A stretch of DNA of 37,181 bases from Verrucomicrobiota bacterium (GTDB taxonomy: Bacteria; Verrucomicrobiota; Kiritimatiellia; RFP12; UBA1067): NCBI GenBank assembly GCA_016280825.1, contig JAEEHL010000042.1:1-37181 (forward strand), written 5' to 3'. A model generated the notes under the pieces. That model saw only the letters and a list, made by a program, of their open reading frames with translations, was not told the DNA's origin and made no database searches. This document shows, in pieces, positions 10,877-19,738 of this stretch (its first letter is position 1; the number at the start of each line of letters is the position of its first letter). Both the position numbers and the translations under genes were made by a program.

Positions 10877-11691
10877 ACGACGGCTACGAGCTTCTTGATT
10901 CCGGCGGCGGGCGCAAGCTTGAGCGCTTCGGCAGGTTTGTCCTTGCGCGCCCGTGCTCGCAGGCGATGTGGAAGCCGTCGCTTCCCGAGAGCGAGTGGAA
11001 TCGCGCCGACGCCTCGTTCGACCGCGAGGACGGCAATCGCTGGCACGGCAGGGGGAATCTCCCGAAGGAGTGGACGATGGAGACCGCCGGGATAAAGTTC
11101 AGTCTCGGCGGAACGGACTTCGGCCATCTCGGCATTTTCCCGGAGCAGCGCGCGCAGTGGAAGTGGATAATGGAGGCGCTTCGCGCCTCTCCCGGGGCGA
11201 AGGTCCTGAATCTCTTCGCGTATTCGGGCGGCAGCACGCTCGCCGCCGCGCTTGCCGGCGCGGAAGTCTGCCATCTCGACGCCTCGAAGGGAATGGTGGA
11301 GTGGGCTCGCAGGAACGCCGCGCTCAACGGCCTTGATTCGATACGATGGATAGTCGACGACGCGCACAAGTTCATGCGCCGCGAGATCCGACGCGGAAGG
11401 CGCTATGACGCGATTGTGCTCGACCCGCCGACGTTTGGGCGCGGAGCGTCGGGAGAGATGTACAAGATAGAGCGCTCACTTCAGGAGACGCTTGACCTTG
11501 CCTCCTCGCTCCTTTCTGAGAGGCCCGTCTTCGTCCTTTTCTCGTCGCATACGCCCGGGCTCACGTGCAAGGTGGCGGAGAACATCCTCAGGCAGCGTTT
11601 CCCCGCCGCGCGGCTTGAATCGGGCGAGATGCTTCTCGAGGGGCGCGGAACGCCCTGCCCAAGCGGAATCTTCTGCCGCGTGGTGTTCTAG
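10873..11691 (+). CDS. Class I SAM-dependent methyltransferase (RlmI/RlmL-like rRNA methyltransferase)
   Basis: NLFAYSGGSTLAAALAGAEVCHLDASKGMVEWARRNAALNGL and VLDPPTFGRG. ATG 10873 overlaps preceding TGA and follows a GAGGTGG RBS. Confidence 0.88.
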   Translation: MNDGYELLDSGGGRKLERFGRFVLARPCSQAMWKPSLPESEWNRADASFDREDGNRWHGRGNLPKEWTMETAGIKFSLGGTDFGHLGIFPEQRAQWKWIMEALRASPGAKVLNLFAYSGGSTLAAALAGAEVCHLDASKGMVEWARRNAALNGLDSIRWIVDDAHKFMRREIRRGRRYDAIVLDPPTFGRGASGEMYKIERSLQETLDLASSLLSERPVFVLFSSHTPGLTCKVAENILRQRFPAARLESGEMLLEGRGTPCPSGIFCRVVF

Positions 11692-11695
11692 GCGA

Positions 11696-11762
11696 GCGGA
11701 CTTCTGCTCCCGCCCGCAGGTGCTGCTTGGGGCTATTCCCCAAGCAGCAGTTTGAAGTCCGC
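11696..11762. terminator. Nested hairpin between convergent genes, candidate bidirectional terminator
   Basis: GCTGCTTGGGG (11722-11732), loop CTATT, CCCCAAGCAGC (11738-11748), perfect 11-bp stem; outer GCGGACTT (11696-11703)/AAGTCCGC (11755-11762). Little or no U-tract. Confidence 0.6.
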
Positions 11763-12725
11763 TTCCGTCGGCGCGCGGCCGTATTCGCTCACCTCGTATG
11801 CCTCGATGTAGTTCGGCACCGGGCGGCCAGGATACTGCTCGCGCCAGGCGTCGGCGAAGCGCTCGGCATCGCGGCGCTTGCGGCCTGCGGTGTACTTGCG
11901 CAGGAATTCGTTGCGCTTGGATATGTCAGACCTGTCGCCGAGCGCCACGACCTCGTCCTCCCTGCCCCTGTCCCACGGCAGCCATTCGTAGAACTGCGAA
12001 ACCTGCGCGTCAAGCCCCTCGCACCACTTGTCGAAGTACGGCTCGGCGTCGATCATCACGTCGGGGCGCAGGCTGCGCGGATAGGTAAAGCGGTCTGACA
12101 TGTAGAGGATGACGGGCCGAAGGCGCTGCGCCTTCACCTCGTCGCACCAGTGCGGCACGCCGAGAAGGTAGCCGGCGTCCATCACGAGCTGGCCGGTGGC
12201 GCGGTGGTCGGCGTGGTAGTCGCATGTGCGGTGGGTGAAGACGAAGTCGGGCTCGTATTCGCGTATCTTCCTCGCGACGAGGCGCCGCGCCTCGTCGGTC
12301 GGGTAGAGGCCGCAGTCGGGATAGCCGTAGATGTCGTAGCCGTCTAGGCCGAAGCGCCGCGCCGCCTCGAGAGTCTCGGCCCTGCGCGTGCGCGCAGTCT
12401 CGTCCGGGGTGAGCTTGTGGTGGCCCATGCGGCCGTCGGTGATCGAGACGAACCTCACGCTGAAGCCGCGCTCGATGAGCTTCACCGCCGTGCAGCCGCA
12501 CACGATGTCGGCGTCGTCCGGGTGGGCGCCTATCACCATCACTCGCGTAGGTCCGGGGCGGCGGCCGCCGTATTCGCGCGAGCTTGGCGGGCATGCGCCG
12601 ACGAATGTGCGCTTGCGCCTTGGCTGCTGCGGCTCCGCCGCGATTGTGGTCATCGCGCCAGCCGTTGCAGTGGCGGCGACGAGGCCTTTGCCGAGACCGA
12701 GAAACCCTCTTCTGTTCATTTCCAT
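11733..12725 (-). CDS. PIG-L family deacetylase with Tat-like signal
   Basis: MEMNRRGFLGLGKGLVAATATAGA; VMVIGAHPDDADIVCGC; HRTCDYHADHRATGQLV. ATG 12725 preceded by AAGGAG at good spacing. Confidence 0.9.
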   Translation of the reverse strand: MEMNRRGFLGLGKGLVAATATAGAMTTIAAEPQQPRRKRTFVGACPPSSREYGGRRPGPTRVMVIGAHPDDADIVCGCTAVKLIERGFSVRFVSITDGRMGHHKLTPDETARTRRAETLEAARRFGLDGYDIYGYPDCGLYPTDEARRLVARKIREYEPDFVFTHRTCDYHADHRATGQLVMDAGYLLGVPHWCDEVKAQRLRPVILYMSDRFTYPRSLRPDVMIDAEPYFDKWCEGLDAQVSQFYEWLPWDRGREDEVVALGDRSDISKRNEFLRKYTAGRKRRDAERFADAWREQYPGRPVPNYIEAYEVSEYGRAPTEADFKLLLGE

Positions 12726-12750
12726 GGCATATTCTCCTTGTAATGGCGCT

Positions 12751-12779
12751 ATTATAGCACATCGCCCTTGTTCTTGCAA
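12751..12779 (-). promoter_or_regulatory. Sigma70-like promoter for the PIG-L gene
   Basis: Minus strand TTGCAA-N17-TATAAT, with TGC extended -10. Confidence 0.75.
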
Positions 12780-12801
12780 GGAATGAAATCGCACACCCCC
12801 A

Positions 12802-12819
12802 GTGATTTTATGATACAAT
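12802..12819 (+). promoter_or_regulatory. Candidate extended -10 promoter (TGaTACAAT)
   Basis: GTGATTTTATGATACAAT; first 14 nt identical to the element upstream of pheS. Confidence 0.4.
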
Positions 12820-12913
12820 ATGCGGCAGATGAAACAGGCTTTCATTGTTCAGGCGGGCCTGACCTTGTTGTCTCGGTTCAAGGGCGCAGCCTTCCCCCAC
12901 ACTCCTCCCCCCT

Positions 12914-12955
12914 CACTCCTCACTCCTCACTCCTCACTCATTACTCATTACTGCC
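12914..12955. repeat. Heptanucleotide tandem array, 6 units (CACTCCT x3, CACTCAT, TACTCAT, TACTGCC)
   Basis: Units start at 12914, 12921, 12928, 12935, 12942, 12949; period exactly 7. Confidence 0.9.
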
Positions 12956-12978
12956 CCGCCAAACTAATAACTAATAAT

Positions 12979-13007
12979 TTGACACAGCCAGTTGGATATT
13001 GTATAAT
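12979..13007 (+). promoter_or_regulatory. Consensus sigma70-like promoter of the giant repeat protein gene
   Basis: TTGACA (12979-12984), 17-nt spacer, TATAAT (13002-13007). Confidence 0.85.
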
Positions 13008-13035
13008 ATCAGCAAACAATAGGAAAGGGTTTGCC

Positions 13036-16000
13036 ATGAATCGATACATTCGCCCGAAACATCTTGCATTTCTGACTGCAATTGCTTTTGCATTGCCGCT
13101 GTTTTCGGCCGACAAGTACTGGACGGGCGCGGCAGGCGCGAATGCATCTCTCGCAGGCAGCTGGTGCGACGACGCGGAGCTGACCGTAGTCTCGACCGCC
13201 GCGCCTCAAGACGGCGACGACATCCACCTCAAGAGCGGTACTGCCGCGATGACGTGGAACCTCAACATCTACGTCAATTCGTGGGAACAGGACGGCTACA
13301 CCGGCACAGTCACGTTTTATACCGGCAAGAAAAACGGAACGTCAACGACGCTCTACGGCTATACGGAGGACAACGGCGAGACGCGCAGCCTTAAGGTGAC
13401 TGGCAACGTCGCAGTCAAGTCCGGCAAGTGGCAGATCGCCCAGCAGCTCAACTACAATACGACGGCGCTTAAGGCAACCGCGTCTTACACTGCCGGCCTT
13501 GGCGTATACCGACTAATCGTCGATGCGGGCGGCAGCGTCACGATTGGTGCGGACGCGACACTAAATGCCAAGGGGCTTGGCTTCCGCGCTTCGCAGGGGC
13601 CTGGCGCCGGTTCGGGCAACACAAACAGCGCGACGCACGGCGGAATGGGCAGCTGGAACTCTGGCTCGTCGAGCAGGAACTGCTACGGCGTAGTCTCCGC
13701 TCCTATTACGCTGGGCTCGGGCGCGAGCAACGCGGCCGGCGGCGGAGCCGTGACCATACTTTCGGCGGGAGCGGTGACGGTCAATGGTACAATAAACGTT
13801 TCGGGGCAGGATGCCTCGACTTACCACGTCGGCGCTGGCGGAAGCATCTACATAAACGCCGCGTCGTTGTCGGGCACCGGCACTTTGAACGCCAACGGGT
13901 CTTCCACAACTGGTTCTCATGACCGCGGCGGCGGCGGCGGGCGCATAGGCATAAAGCTGACCGGCGACGGCGCGGACTTCGAGAGTTTTACGGGCGTCAT
14001 CAAGGCGAAGCTCGGCAGAGGCTCGGCAAGCAGCAAGCCGGAAGGCGGCGGCGGAACGATCTACCTTGAGACGAAGGCTGACGGCGCGGGCTGCGGCACG
14101 CTTATAATCGACGGCTGCGAGGGCGGATACACGTCTGGCTCCAGCGACAGGTCGTGCGGAGCGATTCTCGACGCCAACAACTACGACGTCACGCCGAAGA
14201 AGATCGTGCTGAGGCCGGAAGCGCGGCTCATATTCGATTTCGAAGGCGCGTTCAGGCCGCCTGAGGTTGTGCAGGAGACGGATGCGAGCCTAACGACGCG
14301 AGGCTTGCTCAAAGGCACGTCCCGGTGCATCCTCGTATTTGACCAGATGCCAGATGCGCCTCTCTCCTTGGACGATGCGGGAAGCCAGCTCACTATACCT
14401 GGGGGGCTTCTTGAGATCGGGAGCGGGCAGATTCTATATGTGAACAACACTTCCACAATCAACGCGTCGGTGCGCGTTCTTTCCGGCGGCAAGATTACGC
14501 ACTATTCCGGCTCGTCGACGAAGATGAACCTCACGATCAACGGCAACCTCACCGTGGAGAGCGGCGGAAGCGTGACGGCAAACGGGCTTGGCAACAGCAC
14601 CGCCGGAACGCCGGCGGACGGCGGCGGCTCATATGGCGGACGCGCGGCAGGCACGACAAAGCTTTGCTGCTATGGCTCCGTCCGCCATCCAGTTCACTAT
14701 GGTTCCAAAGGCAAGGGAGCTACGGGCGTCGGAAACGGCGGCGGCGCGATACGCATTACCGCCACTGGTAGCATGACTGTTGACGGGACGATTACGTCCA
14801 ACGGAAGCAACGTCGACTACCGCTGCGGTTCTGGCGGCAGCATTTGGCTTACGGGAGCTTCGATATCGGGCGCCGGCACGATAACCGCGAATGGCGGCAC
14901 GCGCACCGGGAACGGCAGCAACTACAACCCGGGCGGCGGCGGGCGCATCGCCATACACCTGACTGGCGCGGGGCAGGGCTTTGGCAACTATACGGGCACA
15001 ATTACCGCGTATGGCGGCAAGTACAAGTCTGGAACGTACGTAGGTGGCGCGGGAACTATCTACCTGAAGACGGGCGACCAGGCAGACGACGAGGGAACGG
15101 TCATCGTCAAAAACGGCGCCGCCTCCGCCGAGTACACCGATTTCATGAACGGGGCGCAGTACCAGACGACGGCCATGACAGACCTTGAATTCGGGGAAGT
15201 CGTTGTCCGCAACGCGAAGCTCTGCGTCTCGAACGTGACAGTTCAGGTGAAGCGCGGCTGGAACACGGCTTCTGGCTCTACGCTTTCGGGGCTTCAGGAC
15301 GGCGTCGTCTCGGTGGTCGGGACGGACAACGCGTATTTCTACGGGCTTAACACGTTCTTCGGCTTCCGGTGCGAGGTGCCCGACAAGACGCTCTACTTTG
15401 GAACCGGCGACACGAACAAGCTTGCGGTGACCGAGGGCGGCGTGTTTGCCCTTGCGGGCGCACCGGGGACGAACGTCGTGGTGCGCTCCGCTGTGCAGGG
15501 AGAGGACTGGAAGCTCCAGGTGCCGGTCACGTCGCTTTCGGAGTTCAACGTGGAGAACGTGACGGCGGATGGTTCAGACGCTTCGTCGGGCGAGGAGATT
15601 GTCGCCCTTAACTCGCACGAGATCACGAACGGCAGCTGCACGAACTGGCGGTTTGTCAATGCAAACGCAGGTCAGGAGAACACATGGCTTGGCGCCACGA
15701 GCTCGGCATGGCTCGAGCCCTCGAACTGGAGCCTTGGCCGCGCCCCGATTTCCAGCGATCTGATAACGATCTCCGCGTCTCCCAACGACCCCGAGCTTCC
15801 GGCCGCGGCGGAATTCGTCTCCCTTGAAGTCGCGAGCGGCGCGAAGCTCAAGCTCTGCGGCAATTCTGCAACTGTCGCAGATTCGCTCGTCGTCCACGGC
15901 GCAATCGAGGCGAGTGACGTCGAGAGAATCGAAACCACTGCGACGAACATCGTCCTCGACGCGAACTCCCTTGTTCCTGTGCGCGGCACTTTCGTGATCA

Positions 16001-17646
16001 AGGGCGACGGCAACCAGACGGTGGCGCTCAGCGCGAGGTTCTGGAACCTTGTGGTGGAGAAGTCGGGTGGAACGGTAACTTGGAGCGGGAACTGCAGCGT
16101 CGAGCGCGTCCTTTCGATTTCGGCGAGCGCCGCGACGTCCGTTTCCTTTGCGTCTGGCGCCTCGCTCGCCGCAAACGAATTCCGCGCCAATGGAACGGTG
16201 GGCGGAAATGCCGCGCTCACGCTTTCCGGCTCGTGGTCGCTTGACGCCGAGAGAATGGCGACTGCGACGGGCGTAAGGCTCGGCGGGTGCGACGCCACAT
16301 CAGGCAAGACGCTGTACGTCTATGCGCCATGCGAGAACCTTCTTGGGAACGACAACTGCGACTTCATCACGGATTCCGATTCCAAGCTCTTTGTCTGGAC
16401 GGGCGCGGCGGATTCCGTCTTCTCCAACCCCGCGAACTGGCAGGGGCGCGAGAACGAGGCGCCTGGCGCGGGCGACGTCGCGATGATCTCGTCCGCCGCG
16501 TCGATAACGGTTTCATCCGACGTGGAGCTGGGCGGGCTTTGGCTTGACGGCAGCGCGGGGGCGGTCGCGCTGACGATGCGCGGAGAGCTCGACGTCGCGG
16601 ACGCGATATACGTCGGCACGAACGCGACGCTTTGCATAGACGCGCCCGTAAGGGCGGGCTATGTGCAGGTGGACAGCCGCGGCACGATTACGCACACGGC
16701 GCGCAACAGCGCGGGGACGTACAAGGTAGACCTCACCGTCTCCGGCGACATGCTCGTGCGCGAGGGCGGCTCCGTGAACGGCAACGGCAAGGGATATGCC
16801 TGGGGCGAGGGGCCTGGCTGCGGAATCTTCGGAGCGGCGGCTTCGCACGGCGGCTGCGGCGCGTACTACAATGCCCCTGAAAAGCACATCATGGGCTACG
16901 GGTCGTTCGTGAATCCTCTTACCTACGGCTCTGGCGGATATTCGGGGGCTGGCAGCGGCGGCGGCATAGTCGTCCTCGACGTCGCGGGAACGCTTCTCGA
17001 CGACGGCACAATCGCCGCAAACGGCGGGTATGGCGGCGAGATATACTCTGCAAGCGGCGGAAGCGTGAACATCAAGTGCGGAGTTTTCGCGGGCAGGGGC
17101 GGCGTCACGGCCCACGGCAGCTACTACGGCAACGCAAAATACGACTACCTCTTCGGCGCGGGAGGGCGCATTTCGATAACGCAGAGGACGGGAAGCGACT
17201 TCTCGCAGTTTACGGGCCTTGCGGCGGCGTATGGCGGCAGGGTGTACCCGACGCTCCTTACCTATTACCAGCCTAAGGGCAATTCCGGGCATGTCACCTG
17301 GATTCTCCCCGGTTCGAAGCCGCATATCGTGGTGGAGAACAACGGATACGTGCTTGACAACTGCTTCGGCGTCACGCTGCCGGCCGTGAACGGCGACAGC
17401 GCGAGGGTGGTGAGGACATATGACTTCGAGCTCAAGAACGGCGGGCGCATCTACCTTGTGGGCGACGCCACGATATACGACCTCTCGCTTGCGACGGCCA
17501 ATACGGTGATCTACCTGAACGGCCACACGCTCAGGATACTCTCCCACGCGCACAAGGACCGCGCCGGATGGAAGGGAACAGTGAACACCGACACCGGCGG
17601 CGAGATCGTCTGGGTTCCCGCCGGGCTCAAGGTGATGGTGCGGTAG
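13036..17646 (+). CDS. Large secreted glycine-rich beta-helix/autotransporter-passenger-like repeat protein (1536 aa)
   Basis: Signal peptide MNRYIRPKHLAFLTAIAFALPLFSA; three ~200-aa GGGGRI(A/G)I-type modules; three W(T/L)GA...W/NW modules. ATG 13036 with AGGAAAGG RBS. ORF-track start 12820 reads through the repeat/promoter region. Confidence 0.85.
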   Translation: MNRYIRPKHLAFLTAIAFALPLFSADKYWTGAAGANASLAGSWCDDAELTVVSTAAPQDGDDIHLKSGTAAMTWNLNIYVNSWEQDGYTGTVTFYTGKKNGTSTTLYGYTEDNGETRSLKVTGNVAVKSGKWQIAQQLNYNTTALKATASYTAGLGVYRLIVDAGGSVTIGADATLNAKGLGFRASQGPGAGSGNTNSATHGGMGSWNSGSSSRNCYGVVSAPITLGSGASNAAGGGAVTILSAGAVTVNGTINVSGQDASTYHVGAGGSIYINAASLSGTGTLNANGSSTTGSHDRGGGGGRIGIKLTGDGADFESFTGVIKAKLGRGSASSKPEGGGGTIYLETKADGAGCGTLIIDGCEGGYTSGSSDRSCGAILDANNYDVTPKKIVLRPEARLIFDFEGAFRPPEVVQETDASLTTRGLLKGTSRCILVFDQMPDAPLSLDDAGSQLTIPGGLLEIGSGQILYVNNTSTINASVRVLSGGKITHYSGSSTKMNLTINGNLTVESGGSVTANGLGNSTAGTPADGGGSYGGRAAGTTKLCCYGSVRHPVHYGSKGKGATGVGNGGGAIRITATGSMTVDGTITSNGSNVDYRCGSGGSIWLTGASISGAGTITANGGTRTGNGSNYNPGGGGRIAIHLTGAGQGFGNYTGTITAYGGKYKSGTYVGGAGTIYLKTGDQADDEGTVIVKNGAASAEYTDFMNGAQYQTTAMTDLEFGEVVVRNAKLCVSNVTVQVKRGWNTASGSTLSGLQDGVVSVVGTDNAYFYGLNTFFGFRCEVPDKTLYFGTGDTNKLAVTEGGVFALAGAPGTNVVVRSAVQGEDWKLQVPVTSLSEFNVENVTADGSDASSGEEIVALNSHEITNGSCTNWRFVNANAGQENTWLGATSSAWLEPSNWSLGRAPISSDLITISASPNDPELPAAAEFVSLEVASGAKLKLCGNSATVADSLVVHGAIEASDVERIETTATNIVLDANSLVPVRGTFVIKGDGNQTVALSARFWNLVVEKSGGTVTWSGNCSVERVLSISASAATSVSFASGASLAANEFRANGTVGGNAALTLSGSWSLDAERMATATGVRLGGCDATSGKTLYVYAPCENLLGNDNCDFITDSDSKLFVWTGAADSVFSNPANWQGRENEAPGAGDVAMISSAASITVSSDVELGGLWLDGSAGAVALTMRGELDVADAIYVGTNATLCIDAPVRAGYVQVDSRGTITHTARNSAGTYKVDLTVSGDMLVREGGSVNGNGKGYAWGEGPGCGIFGAAASHGGCGAYYNAPEKHIMGYGSFVNPLTYGSGGYSGAGSGGGIVVLDVAGTLLDDGTIAANGGYGGEIYSASGGSVNIKCGVFAGRGGVTAHGSYYGNAKYDYLFGAGGRISITQRTGSDFSQFTGLAAAYGGRVYPTLLTYYQPKGNSGHVTWILPGSKPHIVVENNGYVLDNCFGVTLPAVNGDSARVVRTYDFELKNGGRIYLVGDATIYDLSLATANTVIYLNGHTLRILSHAHKDRAGWKGTVNTDTGGEIVWVPAGLKVMVR

Positions 17647-17650
17647 CTAG

Positions 17651-17676
17651 TTGGGTGGTTGGGTGGTTGGGTGGTT
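17651..17676. repeat. Octanucleotide tandem repeat (TTGGGTGG)3 + TT
   Basis: Units at 17651, 17659, 17667, starting 4 nt after the stop codon. Confidence 0.9.
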
Positions 17677-17704
17677 TTCGCTCGCCCACCCTCTCCCTCC
17701 CCCT

Positions 17705-17725
17705 CACTCATTGCCCATTGCTGCC
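17705..17725. repeat. Degenerate heptad array CACTCAT/TGCCCAT/TGCTGCC
   Basis: Aligns with units 4-6 of the array at 12935-12955. Confidence 0.75.
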
Positions 17726-17739
17726 CCGGACTAAATAAT

Positions 17740-17768
17740 TGGACACTGCCAGTTGGATATGGTATAAT
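17740..17768 (+). promoter_or_regulatory. Sigma70-like promoter, near-duplicate of 12979-13007
   Basis: TGGACA-N17-TATAAT; spacer shares GCCAGTTGGATAT with the upstream copy. Confidence 0.75.
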
Positions 17769-17832
17769 ACCGCCAAATCTGCGTCGCGGGCATGGTGTTC
17801 GCGGGCATTGAACAACTAAACATTCTACGAAA

Positions 17833-18819
17833 ATGACAAAGAAGATCTTTGCAGTTGCCGCTACGGCACTCGTCGCAGCGCTTGCCTCCGACTGCCGCGC
17901 CGCCGGAGGGCGAATCGGCATAATCGGCCTCGACACGAGCCACTCCACCAAGTTCGCCGACATCGTGAACGTCCAGAAGCCGGACGCCGCGAAGGGCTTC
18001 GAGGTGACTGCCGCGTACAAGTGGGGCTCGAAGGACATCTTCTCCTCCACGAACAGGTACCCGAAGTACATCGAGCACATGAACAAGCTCGGCATCAAGA
18101 TATACGACGACCTCGACGAGATGCTGAAGAACGTCGACTTCATCCTCCTCGAGACGAACGACGGGCGCGAGCACCTCTGGCAGGCTGAGAAGGTCTTCAA
18201 GGCCGGGAAGCCCTGCTTCATCGACAAGCCTGTCGCGGCATCCTGCTCCGACGCCGCGAAGATCGTCGCCCTCGGCAAGAAGTACAATGCGAAGTGGTTC
18301 TCGACCTCCGGCCTCAGGTACGGCGAGACGATGCAGAAGGCGCGCAGGGGCGAGTACGGCAAGGTCATCGGCGCTTCCATGTGCTCGCCTTCCCACTTCG
18401 AGGAGGGCGGCACCCACTCCGACTACTACTGGTACGGAATCCACGGCTTCGAGCCGCTTCTCACTATCATGGGCACGGGCGTCGAGAGGGTGCGCACCGT
18501 GCGCGAGAATGGCGTCGACATCGTGACGGGCGTCTGGAAGGACGGGCGCATCGGCACCATGCGCGCGCTTACTGCGGGCGGCCTCTACATCTACGGCGGC
18601 TACGTCATCGTCGAGAAGCCGGTGAGCGGCAGCAACTTCGTCCCGATCTCCTCCAACCCCGGCTACGGGCCGCTCGTCGACGAGATACTTAAGTTCTTCA
18701 CGACTGGCGCCGTGCCGGTCGACAACGACGAGACGCTTGAGCTCTTCAAGTTCATGGAGGCGGCCGCCATCTCCGCGCGCGAGGGCGGGCGCGAGGTCAA
18801 GCTTTCGGAGGTGAAGTAA
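17833..18819 (+). CDS. Secreted Gfo/Idh/MocA family oxidoreductase
   Basis: Signal peptide, then GRIGIIGLDTSHSTKF; CFIDKPVAASCSDA (EKP-like motif). Confidence 0.85.
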   Translation: MTKKIFAVAATALVAALASDCRAAGGRIGIIGLDTSHSTKFADIVNVQKPDAAKGFEVTAAYKWGSKDIFSSTNRYPKYIEHMNKLGIKIYDDLDEMLKNVDFILLETNDGREHLWQAEKVFKAGKPCFIDKPVAASCSDAAKIVALGKKYNAKWFSTSGLRYGETMQKARRGEYGKVIGASMCSPSHFEEGGTHSDYYWYGIHGFEPLLTIMGTGVERVRTVRENGVDIVTGVWKDGRIGTMRALTAGGLYIYGGYVIVEKPVSGSNFVPISSNPGYGPLVDEILKFFTTGAVPVDNDETLELFKFMEAAAISAREGGREVKLSEVK

Positions 18820-19736
18820 TGTCGCAGGGCTGGATAGACCTTCAGATCAACGGCTACGGCGGCGTAAACTTCAACGACGAGGGTCTTACCGTAGAGGCCG
18901 TGAAGGAAGTGACCGAGCGCCTTGAGCGCGACGGCACCTCCGGCTACATGCCGACTTTCGTGACGCTCGACCCGGAGATGCAGATAAGGTCCGTGCGAGT
19001 CGTCACGGAGGCGAGGAAGAAGTACGCGATCTGCGAAAAGAACATCCTCGGCTACTTCTTCGAGGGGCCGTTCATCTCCAAGGAGCCCGGCGCCGTCGGC
19101 GCACACGCGCCGGAGTGGGTGCAGCCGCCTTCGAAGGAGCTCTTCGACAGGTTCCAGGACGCGGCGGAGGGCCTAATAAAGATGGTGAACGTCGCCGCCG
19201 AGATCCCCGGCATGGCGGACTTCGTGAAGTACCTTGCCTCTTCCGGCGTGACCGTCTCGCTCGGCCACCAGATGGCGAAGAGCCCAGAGGACATCGAGGC
19301 GTGCATGGCAGCGGGCGCGAAGGCGTTTACGCACCTTGGCAATGGCCTTCCGAACCTCATCGGGCGCCATGTCAACATCATCAACACGGCGCTTGTGGAC
19401 GACCGCGCGACGATCATGTTCATCCCGGACGGCCACCACCTGCCCGACATTCTCCTCAAGCTCTACCACAGGGCTGTGCCGATCGAGCGGCTTGTCGCCG
19501 TCTCGGACGCGCAGTTCGTGGCGGGCCTCCCCCCTGGGACGTACAGGGTGGGCGGGCTTGACGCGGTTCTCGAGCCGGACGGGCTTCTCTGGTATCCGCC
19601 GCGCAACTGCCTTGTCGGCGCGACGACGCCGATGGCGAAGATGATGACGCTTCTTAAGGAGCGCATCGGCTACACCGACGCGGAACTCGACGCCGTCGGC
19701 CGCAGGAACCCGCTGCGCCTCATCGGGCTTGAATAG
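18819..19736 (+). CDS. N-acetylglucosamine-6-phosphate deacetylase-like amidohydrolase, barrel-only form
   Basis: GWIDLQINGYGGVNFND, FEGPFISKEPGAVGAH, VSLGHQMA, FTHLGNGLPN, AVSDAQF. TAATG overlap with upstream gene. Confidence 0.85.
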   Translation: MSQGWIDLQINGYGGVNFNDEGLTVEAVKEVTERLERDGTSGYMPTFVTLDPEMQIRSVRVVTEARKKYAICEKNILGYFFEGPFISKEPGAVGAHAPEWVQPPSKELFDRFQDAAEGLIKMVNVAAEIPGMADFVKYLASSGVTVSLGHQMAKSPEDIEACMAAGAKAFTHLGNGLPNLIGRHVNIINTALVDDRATIMFIPDGHHLPDILLKLYHRAVPIERLVAVSDAQFVAGLPPGTYRVGGLDAVLEPDGLLWYPPRNCLVGATTPMAKMMTLLKERIGYTDAELDAVGRRNPLRLIGLE

Positions 19737-19738
19737 AG

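Noticed and set aside
12820-13035. N-terminal extension of the giant repeat protein in the ORF track
   Set aside because: It crosses the heptad array and consensus promoter; a proper signal peptide with RBS starts at 13036. A small leader peptide from 12829 cannot be ruled out.
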